Source: Actinacidiphila acididurans (GTDB taxonomy: Bacteria; Actinomycetota; Actinomycetes; Streptomycetales; Streptomycetaceae). Taken from it: a stretch of 64,000 bases of DNA. Positions 55,326-64,000 of this stretch are shown piece after piece. The notes under the pieces were generated by a model. It was given only the letters and a program-made list of their open reading frames with translations. It searched no databases and was not told the origin of the DNA. Position 1 is the first letter of the stretch. Each line of letters opens with the position of its first letter. The position numbers were made by a program, and so were the translations under genes. The stretch covers positions 186,001 through 250,000 of the forward strand of contig NZ_JADKYB010000002.1 in the NCBI RefSeq assembly GCF_016918855.1, read 5' to 3'.

Positions 55326-57461
55326 GTGACGCGCAGCGTCTATGTCACGGGGGTCGCCCGCGGCGACGGCCGCCAAGTGGTGGAGCTGGGGGTGATGGAG
55401 CTGCTGACCCGGCAGGTGGACCGGGTCGGGGTCTACCGCCCGCTGGTGCACGACACCCCCGACCGCATGGTCGAGCTGCTGCGGTCCCGCTACCGGCTCG
55501 TCCAGGACCCGGCCACGGTCTACGGCATGGGGTACGAGGAGGCCGCCGCGCTCCAGGCCGAGCAGGGCCAGGAGGCGCTGACCGCGCGGCTGGTCGAGGG
55601 CTACCTGCGGGTGGCGCGGGACTACGAGACCGTGCTGATCCTCGGCTCGGACTTCGCCGGTACCAACCTGCCGGCCGAGCTCGGGGTGAACGCCCGGCTG
55701 GCCAACGAGTGCGGCGCCTCGGTCGTGGCGGTGATCGGCGGCCGGGACCAGAGCGCGGAGTCGGTGGTCGCCGAGGTCCGCAACGCCCACCACGCGTACA
55801 CCAACCTGGGCTGCGACGTGATCGCCATGGTCGCCAACCGGGTGGGCCAGGGGGTGGCGGCGGAGGCGGCCGGAGCGCTGCGCGCCACCCTGGACGTACC
55901 GGTGTACGTGCTGCCCGAGGAGCCCACGCTGTCCGCGCCGACGGTTTCGCAGATCGTGGACACGCTCGGCGCGCGGGTCCTGCTCGGCGACGAGGCCGGG
56001 CTGGCCCGGGACGCGCTGGACTTCGTGATCGGCGGCGCGATGCTGCCCACCTTCCTGCCGGCCCTGACACCGGGATGCGTGGTGGTGACGCCGGGCGACC
56101 GGGCGGACCTGATCGTGGGCGCCATGGCGGCGCACTCGGCCGGCGCCCCGCCGATCGCCGGTGTGCTGCTCACCCTGGACGAGAAGCCGCCGCCGCACGT
56201 GCTGGCGCTGGCCGCGCGGCTGGCCCCGGGCACCCCGGTGCTGGCGGTGCCCACCCTGACCTTCCCGACCGCCACCGAGCTGTTCACCCTGGACGGCAAG
56301 CTGGGCGCGGGCACCCCGCGCAAGGCCGAGACCGCGCTCGGGGTGTTCGAGACCCATGTGGACACCGCCGAGCTGACCGGGCGGCTGTCGGTGGCCCGCT
56401 CCGAGCGGGTCACCCCGATGATGTTCGAGCACGCCCTGATCGAGCGGGCCCGCGCCGACCGGCGGCGGATCGTGCTGCCGGAAGGCACCGAGGAACGCAT
56501 CCTGCGGGCCGCCGAGGTGCTGCTGCGCCGCGGGGTGTGCGACCTGACCCTGCTCGGCGAGCCGGACGCGATCCGCAAGAAGGCCGGCGACCTGGGCATC
56601 TCGCTGGACCACGAGTCGGTGCAGATGATCGACCCGCAGACCTCGCCGCTGCGTGAGCGGTTCGCCGAGCGGTACGCGCGGCTGCGCGCGCACCGGGGCG
56701 TCAGCTACGAGCTGGCGTACGACGTGGTGGCCGACGTGTCGTACTTCGGCACGCTGATGGTGGAGCAGGGCCTGGCCGACGGCATGGTGTCGGGCGCGGT
56801 GCACTCCACGGCGGCGACCATCCGCCCGGCCTTCGAGATCATCAAGACCCGGCCGGGGGCGGCCATCGTCTCCTCGGTGTTCTTCATGTGCCTGGCCGAC
56901 AAGGTGCTGGTGTACGGGGACTGCGCGGTCAACCCGGACCCGGACGCCGAGCAGCTCGCCGACATCGCCGTGCAGGCGGCCGGCACCGCGGCCCGCTTCG
57001 GGGTGGAGCCGCGGGTGGCGATGCTGTCGTACTCCACCGGCACCTCCGGCACCGGAGCGGACGTGGACAAGGTGCGGGCGGCCACCGGCCTGGTCCGCGA
57101 GAGGCGGCCGGACCTGATGGTCGAAGGGCCGATCCAGTACGACGCGGCGGTCTCGCCGTCGGTCGCGGCCACCAAGCTGCCCGATTCGGAGGTGGCCGGC
57201 CGGGCGACCGTGCTGGTCTTCCCGGACCTGAACACGGGCAACAACACGTACAAGGCGGTGCAGCGCTCGGCGGGCGCGGTGGCGGTCGGCCCGGTGCTCC
57301 AGGGGCTGCGCAAGCCGGTCAACGACCTGTCGCGCGGGGCGCTGGTGCAGGACATCGTGAACACCGTCGCGATCACCGCGATCCAGGCGCAGGGCGGGGA
57401 CGGCGACCGGCCGGACGCGGGCGGCGACGGGCAGGAACGGACAGAGGGGGGCGCGGCATGA
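55326..57461 (+). CDS. pta: Phosphate acetyltransferase (long form)
   Basis: A 711-residue enzyme that converts acetyl-CoA and phosphate to acetyl phosphate. The N-terminal ~380 residues are a DRTGG/P-loop-like regulatory part (starting RSVYVTGVARGDGRQVVELGVMELL), and the C-terminal catalytic domain begins about residue 380 (RIVLPEGTEERILRAAEVLLRRG) and contains SYSTGTSGTGADVDKV. This two-part layout is the long Pta II type. GTG 55326 follows AGGGAG. The stop overlaps ackA by four bases. Confidence 0.94.
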   Translation: MTRSVYVTGVARGDGRQVVELGVMELLTRQVDRVGVYRPLVHDTPDRMVELLRSRYRLVQDPATVYGMGYEEAAALQAEQGQEALTARLVEGYLRVARDYETVLILGSDFAGTNLPAELGVNARLANECGASVVAVIGGRDQSAESVVAEVRNAHHAYTNLGCDVIAMVANRVGQGVAAEAAGALRATLDVPVYVLPEEPTLSAPTVSQIVDTLGARVLLGDEAGLARDALDFVIGGAMLPTFLPALTPGCVVVTPGDRADLIVGAMAAHSAGAPPIAGVLLTLDEKPPPHVLALAARLAPGTPVLAVPTLTFPTATELFTLDGKLGAGTPRKAETALGVFETHVDTAELTGRLSVARSERVTPMMFEHALIERARADRRRIVLPEGTEERILRAAEVLLRRGVCDLTLLGEPDAIRKKAGDLGISLDHESVQMIDPQTSPLRERFAERYARLRAHRGVSYELAYDVVADVSYFGTLMVEQGLADGMVSGAVHSTAATIRPAFEIIKTRPGAAIVSSVFFMCLADKVLVYGDCAVNPDPDAEQLADIAVQAAGTAARFGVEPRVAMLSYSTGTSGTGADVDKVRAATGLVRERRPDLMVEGPIQYDAAVSPSVAATKLPDSEVAGRATVLVFPDLNTGNNTYKAVQRSAGAVAVGPVLQGLRKPVNDLSRGALVQDIVNTVAITAIQAQGGDGDRPDAGGDGQERTEGGAA

Positions 57462-58606
57462 GCGGCGCATCGTGGGTTCTGGTGCTCAACTCCGGCTCGT
57501 CGTCGGTGAAGTACCAGTTGCTGGACATGGCCACCGAGCGGCGGCTTGCGGCCGGGATCGTGGAGCGGATCGGCGAGGAGGGGGGCGCCGGGGACCACGC
57601 CGAGGCGCTGCGCCGGGCCGCGACCGACCTCAAGGAGCGCGGCTTCGGCCTGGACTCGCCGGAACTGGCCGCGGTGGGCCACCGGGTGGTGCACGGCGGC
57701 ACCCGGTTCACCCGGCCCACCCTGGTCACCGACGAGGTGCTGGCCGGCATCGAGGACCTGGTGCCGCTGGCACCGCTGCACAACCCGGCGAACGTCACCG
57801 GCATCAAGGTCGCCCGCGAGCTGCGCCCGGACCTGCCGCAGGTGGCGGTCTTCGACACCGCCTTCCACGCCACCATCCCGGAGGCGGCGGCGCGCTACGC
57901 GATCGACACGGAAGTGGCCGACCGGTTCGGCATCCGCCGCTACGGTTTCCACGGCACCTCGCACGCGTACGTCTCGCGGGCCACCGCGGCCCTGCTCGGC
58001 CGCGAGCCGGCGGACGTCAACGTGATCGTGCTGCACCTGGGCAACGGAGCCTCGGCGTCGGCGGTCCGGGGCGGGGTGTGCGTGGACACCTCGATGGGGC
58101 TGACCCCGTTGGAGGGTCTGGTGATGGGCACCCGTTCGGGTGATGTCGACCCGGCGGTCATCTTCCATCTGGAACGGGTTGGTGGTATGGGCACCGACGA
58201 AATCGACACACTGCTCAACAAGAGGTCGGGCCTGCTGGGCCTGTGCGGCGCCAACGACATGCGGGAGATCGGCCGCCGCATGGGCGAGGGCGACGCGGCG
58301 GCGCAGACCGCCTTCGAGGTGTACGTGCACCGGCTGCGCCGGTACGTGGGCGCCTTCACGGCGGTGCTCGGCCGGGTGGACGCGGTGGCGTTCACCGCGG
58401 GCGTCGGGGAGAACTCGGCGGCCGTACGGGCGGCGGCGATGGCCGACCTGGAGGGGCTGGGCATGGTGGTCGACCCGGTGCGCAACGCGGTGCGCTCCTC
58501 GGCCGCCCGGCTGGTCTCGCCGGACGGATCGCGGGTGGCGGTCGCGGTGGTGCCGACCGACGAGGAACTGGAGATCGCCCGGGACACGTACGCACTGGCC
58601 CGCTGA
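57458..58606 (+). CDS. ackA: Acetate kinase
   Basis: A 382-residue ASKHA kinase that makes ATP and acetate from acetyl phosphate. Conserved motifs in order: VLVLNSGSSSVKY, HRVVHGG, FDTAFHATIP, YGFHGTSH, HLGNGASASAV, MGLTPLEGL and GVGENSAAVR. Translation is coupled to pta by ATGA. The pair gives acetate overflow and controls acetyl phosphate; pyk starts about 110 bases downstream with its own promoter-like region. Confidence 0.96.
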   Translation: MSGASWVLVLNSGSSSVKYQLLDMATERRLAAGIVERIGEEGGAGDHAEALRRAATDLKERGFGLDSPELAAVGHRVVHGGTRFTRPTLVTDEVLAGIEDLVPLAPLHNPANVTGIKVARELRPDLPQVAVFDTAFHATIPEAAARYAIDTEVADRFGIRRYGFHGTSHAYVSRATAALLGREPADVNVIVLHLGNGASASAVRGGVCVDTSMGLTPLEGLVMGTRSGDVDPAVIFHLERVGGMGTDEIDTLLNKRSGLLGLCGANDMREIGRRMGEGDAAAQTAFEVYVHRLRRYVGAFTAVLGRVDAVAFTAGVGENSAAVRAAAMADLEGLGMVVDPVRNAVRSSAARLVSPDGSRVAVAVVPTDEELEIARDTYALAR

Positions 58607-58677
58607 TCAGCGGGCCGGCCGGGGCCCGCGCCCGCCCGGTGGACACCGGGCGACGGCGTGTGCGGCCCGGGCCCCCT

Positions 58678-58710
58678 GGAATATTCCGGAGCGGAACAAA
58701 CCGATAGGAT
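58678..58710 (+). promoter_or_regulatory. Putative pyk promoter with palindrome
   Basis: GGAATATTCC (58678-58687) is a perfect palindrome and TAGGAT (58705-58710) a good -10. The ATG of pyk starts eight bases after the -10, so the mRNA would have almost no leader. AGGA within the -10 could alternatively act as a Shine-Dalgarno for a transcript starting upstream. Confidence 0.5.
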
Positions 58711-58717
58711 AGCGCCC

Positions 58718-60145
58718 ATGCGCCGAGCCAAGATCGTCTGTACCCTGGGTCCCGCCGTCGACTCGTATGACCAGCTCAAGACGCTGGTCGAAGCCGGCAT
58801 GAATGTGGCCCGCCTGAATTTCAGCCACGGCAGCCACACCGAGCACGAGGACCGCTACAACCGCGTGCGCAAGGTCGCGGCCGAGACGGGCAAGGCGGTC
58901 GGCGTGCTGGCCGACCTCCAGGGGCCCAAGATCCGCCTCGGCAAGTTCGCCGACGGGCCGGTGGAGCTGGTGGCCGGCGACGAGTTCACCATCACCACCG
59001 AGGACGTGCCCGGTGACCGCACGATGTGCGGGACGACGTACAAGGGCCTGCCCGCCGACGTGTCGGCCGGCGACCCGGTGCTGATCAACGACGGCAACGT
59101 GGCGCTGCGGGTCATCGAGGTGGACGGCCAGCGGGTGCGCTGCCTGGTGGTCGAGGGCGGCGTGATCTCCGACCACAAGGGCATCAACCTGCCCGGCGCG
59201 GCGGTCAACGTGCCGGCGCTGTCCGAGAAGGACATCGAGGACCTGCGGTTCGCGCTGCGGATGGGCGTGGACATGGTGGCGCTGTCCTTCGTGCGCGACG
59301 CCAAGGACGTGCGCGACGTGCACCGGGTGATGGACGAGGAGGGCCGCCGGGTCCCCGTCATCGCCAAGGTGGAGAAGCCGCAGGCGGTACGCAACATGCA
59401 GGACGTCGTCATGGCGTTCGACGCGGTGATGGTGGCCCGCGGCGACCTGGCGGTGGAGTACCCGCTGGAGCAGGTGCCGGTGGTGCAGAAGCGGCTGATC
59501 GAGCTGTGCCGGCGCAACGCCAAGCCGGTGATCGTGGCGACCCAGATGATGGAGTCCATGATCACCAACTCCCGGCCGACCCGCGCCGAGGCCTCCGACG
59601 TGGCCAACGCGATCCTGGACGGCGCCGACGCGGTGATGCTCTCCGCGGAGTCCTCCGTCGGCAAGTACCCGGTGGAGACGGTCAAGACGATGGCCCGGAT
59701 CGTCGAGGCGGCCGAGGAGGAGCTGCTGCGGCGCGGGCTGCAGCCGCTGTCGGAGGAGAAGAAGCCGCGCACCCAGGGCGGCGCGGTGGCCCGTGCGGCC
59801 GCCGAGCTCGGCGACTTCCTCGACGCGCGCACCCTGGTGGCCTTCACCAAGTCCGGTGACACCGCCCGCCGGCTGGCCCGCTACCGGGTGCCCGCCCCCA
59901 TCCTGGCCTTCACCACCGACCCGGCCACCCGCAACCAGCTCGCCCTCACCTGGGGCGTCGAGTCCTTCGTGGTCGAGCACGTGGACACCACCGACGCCAT
60001 GGTCGCCCTCGTCGACCGCGAGATGCTGCGCCGCACCGAGTACGGCCGGGGCGACACCGTCATCATCACCGCCGGCTCCCCGCCCGGCGTCCCCGGCACC
60101 ACCAACCTCGTCCGCGTCCACCACCTGGGCGACATGACCGCCTGA
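58718..60145 (+). CDS. pyk: Pyruvate kinase
   Basis: A 475-residue enzyme making pyruvate and ATP from phosphoenolpyruvate. It begins MRRAKIVCTLGPAVDSYDQL, with RLNFSHGSH, the catalytic lysine segment PVIAKVEKPQAV, the metal-binding VARGDLAVEYPLEQVP and VATQMMESMI. The C-terminal effector domain is present. ATG 58718 matches the family start. Streptomycetes have two pyruvate kinases; from its position next to ackA-pta this should be Pyk2. Confidence 0.96.
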   Translation: MRRAKIVCTLGPAVDSYDQLKTLVEAGMNVARLNFSHGSHTEHEDRYNRVRKVAAETGKAVGVLADLQGPKIRLGKFADGPVELVAGDEFTITTEDVPGDRTMCGTTYKGLPADVSAGDPVLINDGNVALRVIEVDGQRVRCLVVEGGVISDHKGINLPGAAVNVPALSEKDIEDLRFALRMGVDMVALSFVRDAKDVRDVHRVMDEEGRRVPVIAKVEKPQAVRNMQDVVMAFDAVMVARGDLAVEYPLEQVPVVQKRLIELCRRNAKPVIVATQMMESMITNSRPTRAEASDVANAILDGADAVMLSAESSVGKYPVETVKTMARIVEAAEEELLRRGLQPLSEEKKPRTQGGAVARAAAELGDFLDARTLVAFTKSGDTARRLARYRVPAPILAFTTDPATRNQLALTWGVESFVVEHVDTTDAMVALVDREMLRRTEYGRGDTVIITAGSPPGVPGTTNLVRVHHLGDMTA

Positions 60146-60158
60146 CCCGCACAACCCC

Positions 60159-60205
60159 GCGCGGCCCGTACCCCTGCCAGGAAATCCCGGGGGTGCGGGC
60201 CGCGC
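60159..60205. terminator. Strong hairpin between pyk and glgB, copy 2 of a repeated element
   Basis: GCGCGGCCCGTACCCC (60159-60174) pairs with the segment ending GTGCGGGCCGCGC (to 60205), one mismatch, around a loop with GGAAATCC. It is the reverse complement of the hairpin at 48950-49003 with about 90 percent identity. Both separate convergent genes. Confidence 0.8.
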
Positions 60206-60232
60206 GCATGCCCGCCGAGCTCTCCGCCCGCC

Positions 60233-62590
60233 CTACGCCAGCGGCTTCAGCCACACCGTCGACAGGGGCGGGAGGGTGAGGGTGATGCTGTGGGGGCGGC
60301 CGTGCCAGGGGACGGGTTCGGGCTTGAGGAGGGGCTCGGGGGCCGCGCCGGAGCCGCCGTAGCGGGGGGCGTCGGTGTTGAGGACGGGGGTCCACTGGGT
60401 GTCGGGCGTGCCCAGGCGGTAGTCGTGCCGGACCACCGGGGCGAAGTTGCTGACGCACAGCAGGGGTTCACCGGTGGCGGGCAGGCGCAGGAAGGAGAAG
60501 GTGTTGTCCTCGATCGCGCCGCCGTCGATCCATTCGAAGCCGGCCGGATCGGTGTCGAGCTGCCAGAGGGCGGGCGTGGCGGTGTAGACGGCGTTGAGAT
60601 CGCGGACCAGTTCGCGTACCCCGCGGTGGTCCCCGGCCGCCGAGTACGTCTCGTCCAGCAGCCACCAGTCCGGGCCGTGGTCGTGCGACCACTCCGCGCC
60701 CTGCGCGAACTCCTGGCCCATGAACAGCAGTTGCTTGCCCGGGTGCGCCCACATGAAGCCCAGGTACGCCCGCTGGTTCGCGCGCTGCTGCCACCAGTCG
60801 CCCGGCATCTTGTTGACCAGCGACCGCTTGCCGTGCACCACCTCGTCGTGCGAGATCGGCAGCACGTAGTTCTCGCTGTACGCGTACACCATCGAGAACG
60901 TCATCTCGTTGTGGTGGTACTTGCGGTGCACCGGCTCGTGCCCCATGTACTCCAGCGAGTCGTGCATCCAGCCCATGTTCCACTTCAGGCCGAAGCCGAG
61001 GCCGCCGAAGCCGGTCGGGCCCACCAGGTGGGTGGGGCGGGTCACGCCGTCCCAGGCGGTGGACTCCTCGGCGATGGTGACCGCGCCCGGGCAGCGGCGG
61101 TAGACGGTGGCGTTCATCTCCTGGAGGAAGGCCACCGCGTCCAGGTTCTCCCGGCCGCCGTGCGCGTTGGGCGTCCACTGGCCCGGCTCGCGCGAGTAGT
61201 CCAGATACAGCATCGAGGCGACCGCGTCGACCCGAAGGCCGTCCACGTGGAACTCCTCGCACCAGTAGACGGCGTTGGCCACCAGGAAGTTGCGCACCTC
61301 GCTGCGGCCGAAGTCGAACTCCAGCGTCCCCCAGTCCGGGTGCTCGGCCATCCGCGGGTCCTGGTGCTCGTACAGCGCCTGCCCGTCGAACTTCGCCAGC
61401 GCCCAGTCGTCCTTGGGGAAGTGGGCCGGCACCCAGTCCATGATCACCCCGATCCCGGCCAGGTGCAGCGCGTCCACCAGGAAGCGGAAGTCGTCCGGCG
61501 TGCCAAGCCGCGAGGTCGGCGCGTAGTACGAGGTCACCTGGTAGCCCCACGACCCGCCGAAGGGGTGCTCGGCCACCGGCATCAGCTCCACATGGGTGAA
61601 GCCCAGCTCCTTCACGTACGCGGGCAGCTGCTCGGCGAGCTGCCGGTACGTGAGCCCGGGCCGCCACGACGGCAGGTGCACCTCGTACACGGAGAACGGC
61701 GCGCGATGCACGGGGACGTCCGCGCGGTGCGCCATCCACTCCCGGTCGCGCCACTCGTACGCGGACTCGGTCACGATCGACGCGGTCTTCGGCGGCACCT
61801 CGGTGGCCCGCGCCATCGGGTCGGCCCTGAGCTTGTGGCCGCCGTCCCGGGCGACGATCTCGTACTTGTACGCCGTGCCCGCGCCGACCCCCGGCACGAA
61901 CAGCTCCCACACGCCCGTCCCCCCGAGTGAGCGCATCGGATACGCGGTGCCGTCCCAGAACGTGAAGTCCGCGGCCAGCCGCACCCCTTGCGCGTTCGGC
62001 GCCCACACCGCGAACCGGGTCCCGGTCACCCCCTCGTGCTCCATCACCCGCGAACCCAGCGCCCGCCACAGCTCCTCGTGCCGGCCCTCGCCGATCAAAT
62101 GCAGGTCCAGCTCCCCGAGCGCCGGCAGGAACCGGTACGGGTCGTCTGCGACGTGCTCCCCGTCCTCGTACGTCACCGCCACTTTGTATGCGGGGATCCG
62201 CTCCAACGGCACCAGCGCGGAGAAGAGGCCGTCCCCCTCCGCCGCGAGCTCCACCCGTCGGGCTGCGCCCGCACCCCCCTCGATCAGTACGGCTGCCGCG
62301 TGCGCGTAGGGCTTCAGCACGCGGAACCGCACTCCGCCCGCGTCATGATGCGCCCCGAGCAATCCGTGCGGGTCGTGATGTGTGCCGTGCAGCAGGCGCC
62401 ACCGGTCGCCTTCGGCGAGGCTGTTGGGGGCGGTTCCCTTCGGGGATTCCTTGCGGGTGCTTGCCGCTGACGCCGCGTCCGCCCTCGGCGCCGTACCCGA
62501 AGCTTTCGGGCGCACAGTTTCTTCGCTGTAGCCGCGCGCGGCGGCCTCGGGCGTGCGGCCGGACGAACGGTCAGGTGTGCGCGAGCTCAC
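60233..62590 (-). CDS. glgB: 1,4-alpha-glucan (glycogen) branching enzyme
   Basis: A 785-residue GH13 enzyme that introduces alpha-1,6 branches into glycogen. After a ~60-residue Ser/Thr/Ala-rich extension come two CBM48-like domains and the barrel. The nucleophile is Asp455 ([10 protein letters not shown]), the acid Glu508 (TIAEES), and Asp582 (ISHDEVVH) stabilises the transition state; [23 protein letters not shown] marks barrel strand 1-2. GTG 62590 starts [10 protein letters not shown]. It is co-directional with maltokinase, as in the GlgE (trehalose-maltose 1-phosphate) pathway, but a MITE-like repeat separates them. Confidence 0.95.
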   Translation of the reverse strand: MSSRTPDRSSGRTPEAAARGYSEETVRPKASGTAPRADAASAASTRKESPKGTAPNSLAEGDRWRLLHGTHHDPHGLLGAHHDAGGVRFRVLKPYAHAAAVLIEGGAGAARRVELAAEGDGLFSALVPLERIPAYKVAVTYEDGEHVADDPYRFLPALGELDLHLIGEGRHEELWRALGSRVMEHEGVTGTRFAVWAPNAQGVRLAADFTFWDGTAYPMRSLGGTGVWELFVPGVGAGTAYKYEIVARDGGHKLRADPMARATEVPPKTASIVTESAYEWRDREWMAHRADVPVHRAPFSVYEVHLPSWRPGLTYRQLAEQLPAYVKELGFTHVELMPVAEHPFGGSWGYQVTSYYAPTSRLGTPDDFRFLVDALHLAGIGVIMDWVPAHFPKDDWALAKFDGQALYEHQDPRMAEHPDWGTLEFDFGRSEVRNFLVANAVYWCEEFHVDGLRVDAVASMLYLDYSREPGQWTPNAHGGRENLDAVAFLQEMNATVYRRCPGAVTIAEESTAWDGVTRPTHLVGPTGFGGLGFGLKWNMGWMHDSLEYMGHEPVHRKYHHNEMTFSMVYAYSENYVLPISHDEVVHGKRSLVNKMPGDWWQQRANQRAYLGFMWAHPGKQLLFMGQEFAQGAEWSHDHGPDWWLLDETYSAAGDHRGVRELVRDLNAVYTATPALWQLDTDPAGFEWIDGGAIEDNTFSFLRLPATGEPLLCVSNFAPVVRHDYRLGTPDTQWTPVLNTDAPRYGGSGAAPEPLLKPEPVPWHGRPHSITLTLPPLSTVWLKPLA

Positions 62591-62636
62591 GGCGGGTTCT
62601 CTCCTCGACGTTGCGTTTACGGGGTGCGGTCACAAA

Positions 62637-62796
62637 CAGGGGCGCGGGGAACTGCGCGACCAGCCCAATTCCGTGGCGCGGGTCGCCACCGGCCCGAAGG
62701 GGCAGTTGCTGTCGCATCCGGACCTCCCCCAGAGCCTTCGGCCTGGGGGCACCCCCAGCCGGTGGGTGGTTGCTCGCGCAGTTCCCCGCGCCCCTG
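62637..62796. repeat. MITE-like element, copy B, with perfect 21-bp inverted ends
   Basis: A 21-base arm beginning CAGGGGCGCGGGGAACTGCG (62637-62657) is the exact reverse complement of GCGCAGTTCCCCGCGCCCCT+G (62776-62796). Inside lies the hairpin CTCCCCCAGAGCC/GGCCTGGGGG. Bases 62673-62816 match copy A at 55043-55183. It sits between the maltokinase stop and glgB start and could attenuate glgB transcription. No obvious target-site duplication is visible. Confidence 0.8.
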
Positions 62797-62856
62797 CGGG
62801 GCGCTCCCGGCGAACCGCCCGCCGCCAGGCGGGGCCCGGGTACTCCCGGCGAACCC

Positions 62857-64000
62857 TCATCGCGACGGCACCGCCGTGGCCAGGCGCGCGAGCGCCGACA
62901 AAGGGATAGGAAGCCAGGCAGGCCGGTGCCTGGCTTCATAGCGGGCCTCGTACACCGCCTTGTCCGTCTCGAAGGCCCGTATGAGGACGGGCTGTTCCCG
63001 CGGATCGGCCCCGGAGACCTCGGCGTAGCCGAGACAGAAGGCGTCGCGGTGCCGGGCGGCCCACGCCCCGTTGCCGCTGTGGTGGGCGGCGTAGTCGAAG
63101 GACCGCAGCATGCCGGCGACGTCCTGGACCGGGGGAGCCGGGCGGCGGCGCTCGGCGAGGGGGCGGGCCGGTTCGCCCTCGAAGTCGATGAGGACCCACT
63201 CCCGGTCGGGGCCGCGCAGGGCCTGCCCGAGGTGGAGGTCGCCGTGGATGCGCTGGGCGGTGACCGTGCCACGGGCACCCGTGCTCGCGCCGAGTTTGGC
63301 CAGGTCGTCGTAGGCGGCGCGCAGGGCGGCGGCGTAGGGGCGGACCGCCGGGACCTCGGCCGCGGTCTCCTCCAGGCGGTGGGTCATGCCGGCGGCGAGA
63401 CGTTCCAGCGCCTCGCCGCCGAGTTCCTGGACGGGCAGCGCGGCGGCCAGGGAGGCGTGCACCTCGGCGGTGGCGCGGCCGAGCGCGGCGGCCTCGGCGC
63501 GGAAGTCGCCGTCCTCGGCCACGGAGGCGAGGGCGAGTGCCCAGCCGTCGGTGGAGCCGGGCAGGAAGCGTTGCAGTACGCCCAGCGTCATCGGCTCGCC
63601 GTCACCGGCCGGGTCGGCGGAGTCCGCCTCGAACCAGGCCACCGGCTCGGCGACCCGCCGTGAGCCGGCCCGGGCCAGGGCGAGCGACAGTTCCAGGTCG
63701 GGGTTGGCGCCCGGCGAGACCCGGCGGAACAGCTTGAGGATGAACGCGTCGCCGTACACCACCGAGGTGTTGGACTGCTCGGCGGTGGACACCCGCGGGG
63801 TCAGCCCCGGCGGGAACTGGGCGTGCGGCTCGGTGGTGAAGCGCAGCCGCCCGATCCGGCCCGGCATCCGCAGCCGTTCCAGCAGCAGCGCGGCCAGCCG
63901 GGGGTCGTGCGGGGCGTCGTAGAGGGTCAGGCCGTCGTAGGGGCCGCCGACCGCGGGGCCGAGGGCGGCGCGCACCAGTGCCGAGGGCAGCAGCGGATGG
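62857..64000 (-). CDS. mak: Maltokinase (start lies beyond the window)
   Basis: The C-terminal 380 residues of a kinase phosphorylating maltose to maltose 1-phosphate, the substrate of GlgE. The catalytic loop IHGDLHLGQAL and metal-binding IDFEGEPARPLAERR are diagnostic. The frame is open to the end of the window and the family is about 440-480 residues, so the missing part is the N-terminal cap. The order Mak then GlgB on the minus strand matches the GlgE-operon logic; treS, pep2 or glgE should lie further right. Confidence 0.92.
   Translation of the reverse strand, partial: HPLLPSALVRAALGPAVGGPYDGLTLYDAPHDPRLAALLLERLRMPGRIGRLRFTTEPHAQFPPGLTPRVSTAEQSNTSVVYGDAFILKLFRRVSPGANPDLELSLALARAGSRRVAEPVAWFEADSADPAGDGEPMTLGVLQRFLPGSTDGWALALASVAEDGDFRAEAAALGRATAEVHASLAAALPVQELGGEALERLAAGMTHRLEETAAEVPAVRPYAAALRAAYDDLAKLGASTGARGTVTAQRIHGDLHLGQALRGPDREWVLIDFEGEPARPLAERRRPAPPVQDVAGMLRSFDYAAHHSGNGAWAARHRDAFCLGYAEVSGADPREQPVLIRAFETDKAVYEARYEARHRPAWLPIPLSALARLATAVPSR

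Overview
This window is high-GC actinobacterial DNA, almost certainly from Streptomyces or a close relative. The evidence is the strong G/C third-position bias, frequent GTG starts, the scy-filP polarity pair, the NucS mismatch endonuclease, DUF6230/DUF6114 genes, and a gene order that, from memory, follows the S. coelicolor interval around SCO5363-SCO5443. No database was searched; family names rest on motifs and remembered gene order.

Layout. 1-3241: end of a low-molecular-weight phosphatase, a serine hydroxymethyltransferase and a WecA/MraY-type sugar-phosphate transferase. 3458-11496: complete F1Fo ATP synthase operon (atpI-B-E-F-H-A-G-D-C), then a DUF2550 gene. 12100-12250: a terminator and a promoter with paired chitinase-type repeats but no chitinase gene. 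12281-14366: PduO-type cobalamin adenosyltransferase, 3-hydroxybutyryl-CoA dehydrogenase and a STAS protein lacking its phosphoacceptor serine. 14511-17519: a large membrane-anchored P-loop protein with a Thr/Gly-rich tail, followed by three tandem ~120-bp repeats. 17995-23897: nucS, an SCO5389-type protein, an LLM oxidoreductase, a small Cys/His protein, an ABC-2 exporter and filP. 24001-30666: scy, then methylmalonyl-CoA epimerase, thiolase and meaB. 30722-33758: an MFS exporter with a divergent ArsR-like regulator, a thiamine-binding protein and DUF3817.

33954-38252 is the most accessory-looking part: DUF2127 and three AIM24-family genes, the second and third separated by a TnpB (IS605-type) element with an Arc-like gene, and the first carrying an apparent in-frame extragenic-repeat insertion. 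38377-41325: two MarR regulators, an L,D-transpeptidase and a second DUF3817 gene. 41431-45389: isobutyryl-CoA mutase large subunit, a small DUF397-like gene, a TetR regulator and a cysteine-less thioredoxin-fold/TPR protein. 46145-48923: a DUF6230-DUF6114-secreted protein trio. 49026-52487: a very large secreted phosphodiester glycosidase/metallophosphoesterase. 52646-60145: a central-carbon block (6-phosphofructokinase, D-2-hydroxyacid dehydrogenase, pta-ackA, pyruvate kinase). 60233-64000: glycogen branching enzyme and the 3' part of maltokinase.

Three functional threads recur: energy and carbon flux (ATP synthase, PFK, pyruvate kinase, Pta-AckA, GlgB/maltokinase); branched acyl-CoA and B12-dependent metabolism (cobalamin adenosyltransferase, Hbd, epimerase, thiolase, MeaB, IcmA); and apical growth and envelope (Scy, FilP, WecA-like transferase, L,D-transpeptidase). 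Intergenic regions hold several families of repeated palindromes: tandem hairpin units, a MITE-like element with 21-bp inverted ends, and a hairpin seen twice between convergent genes. No rRNA, tRNA, CRISPR array, prophage or biosynthetic cluster was seen.
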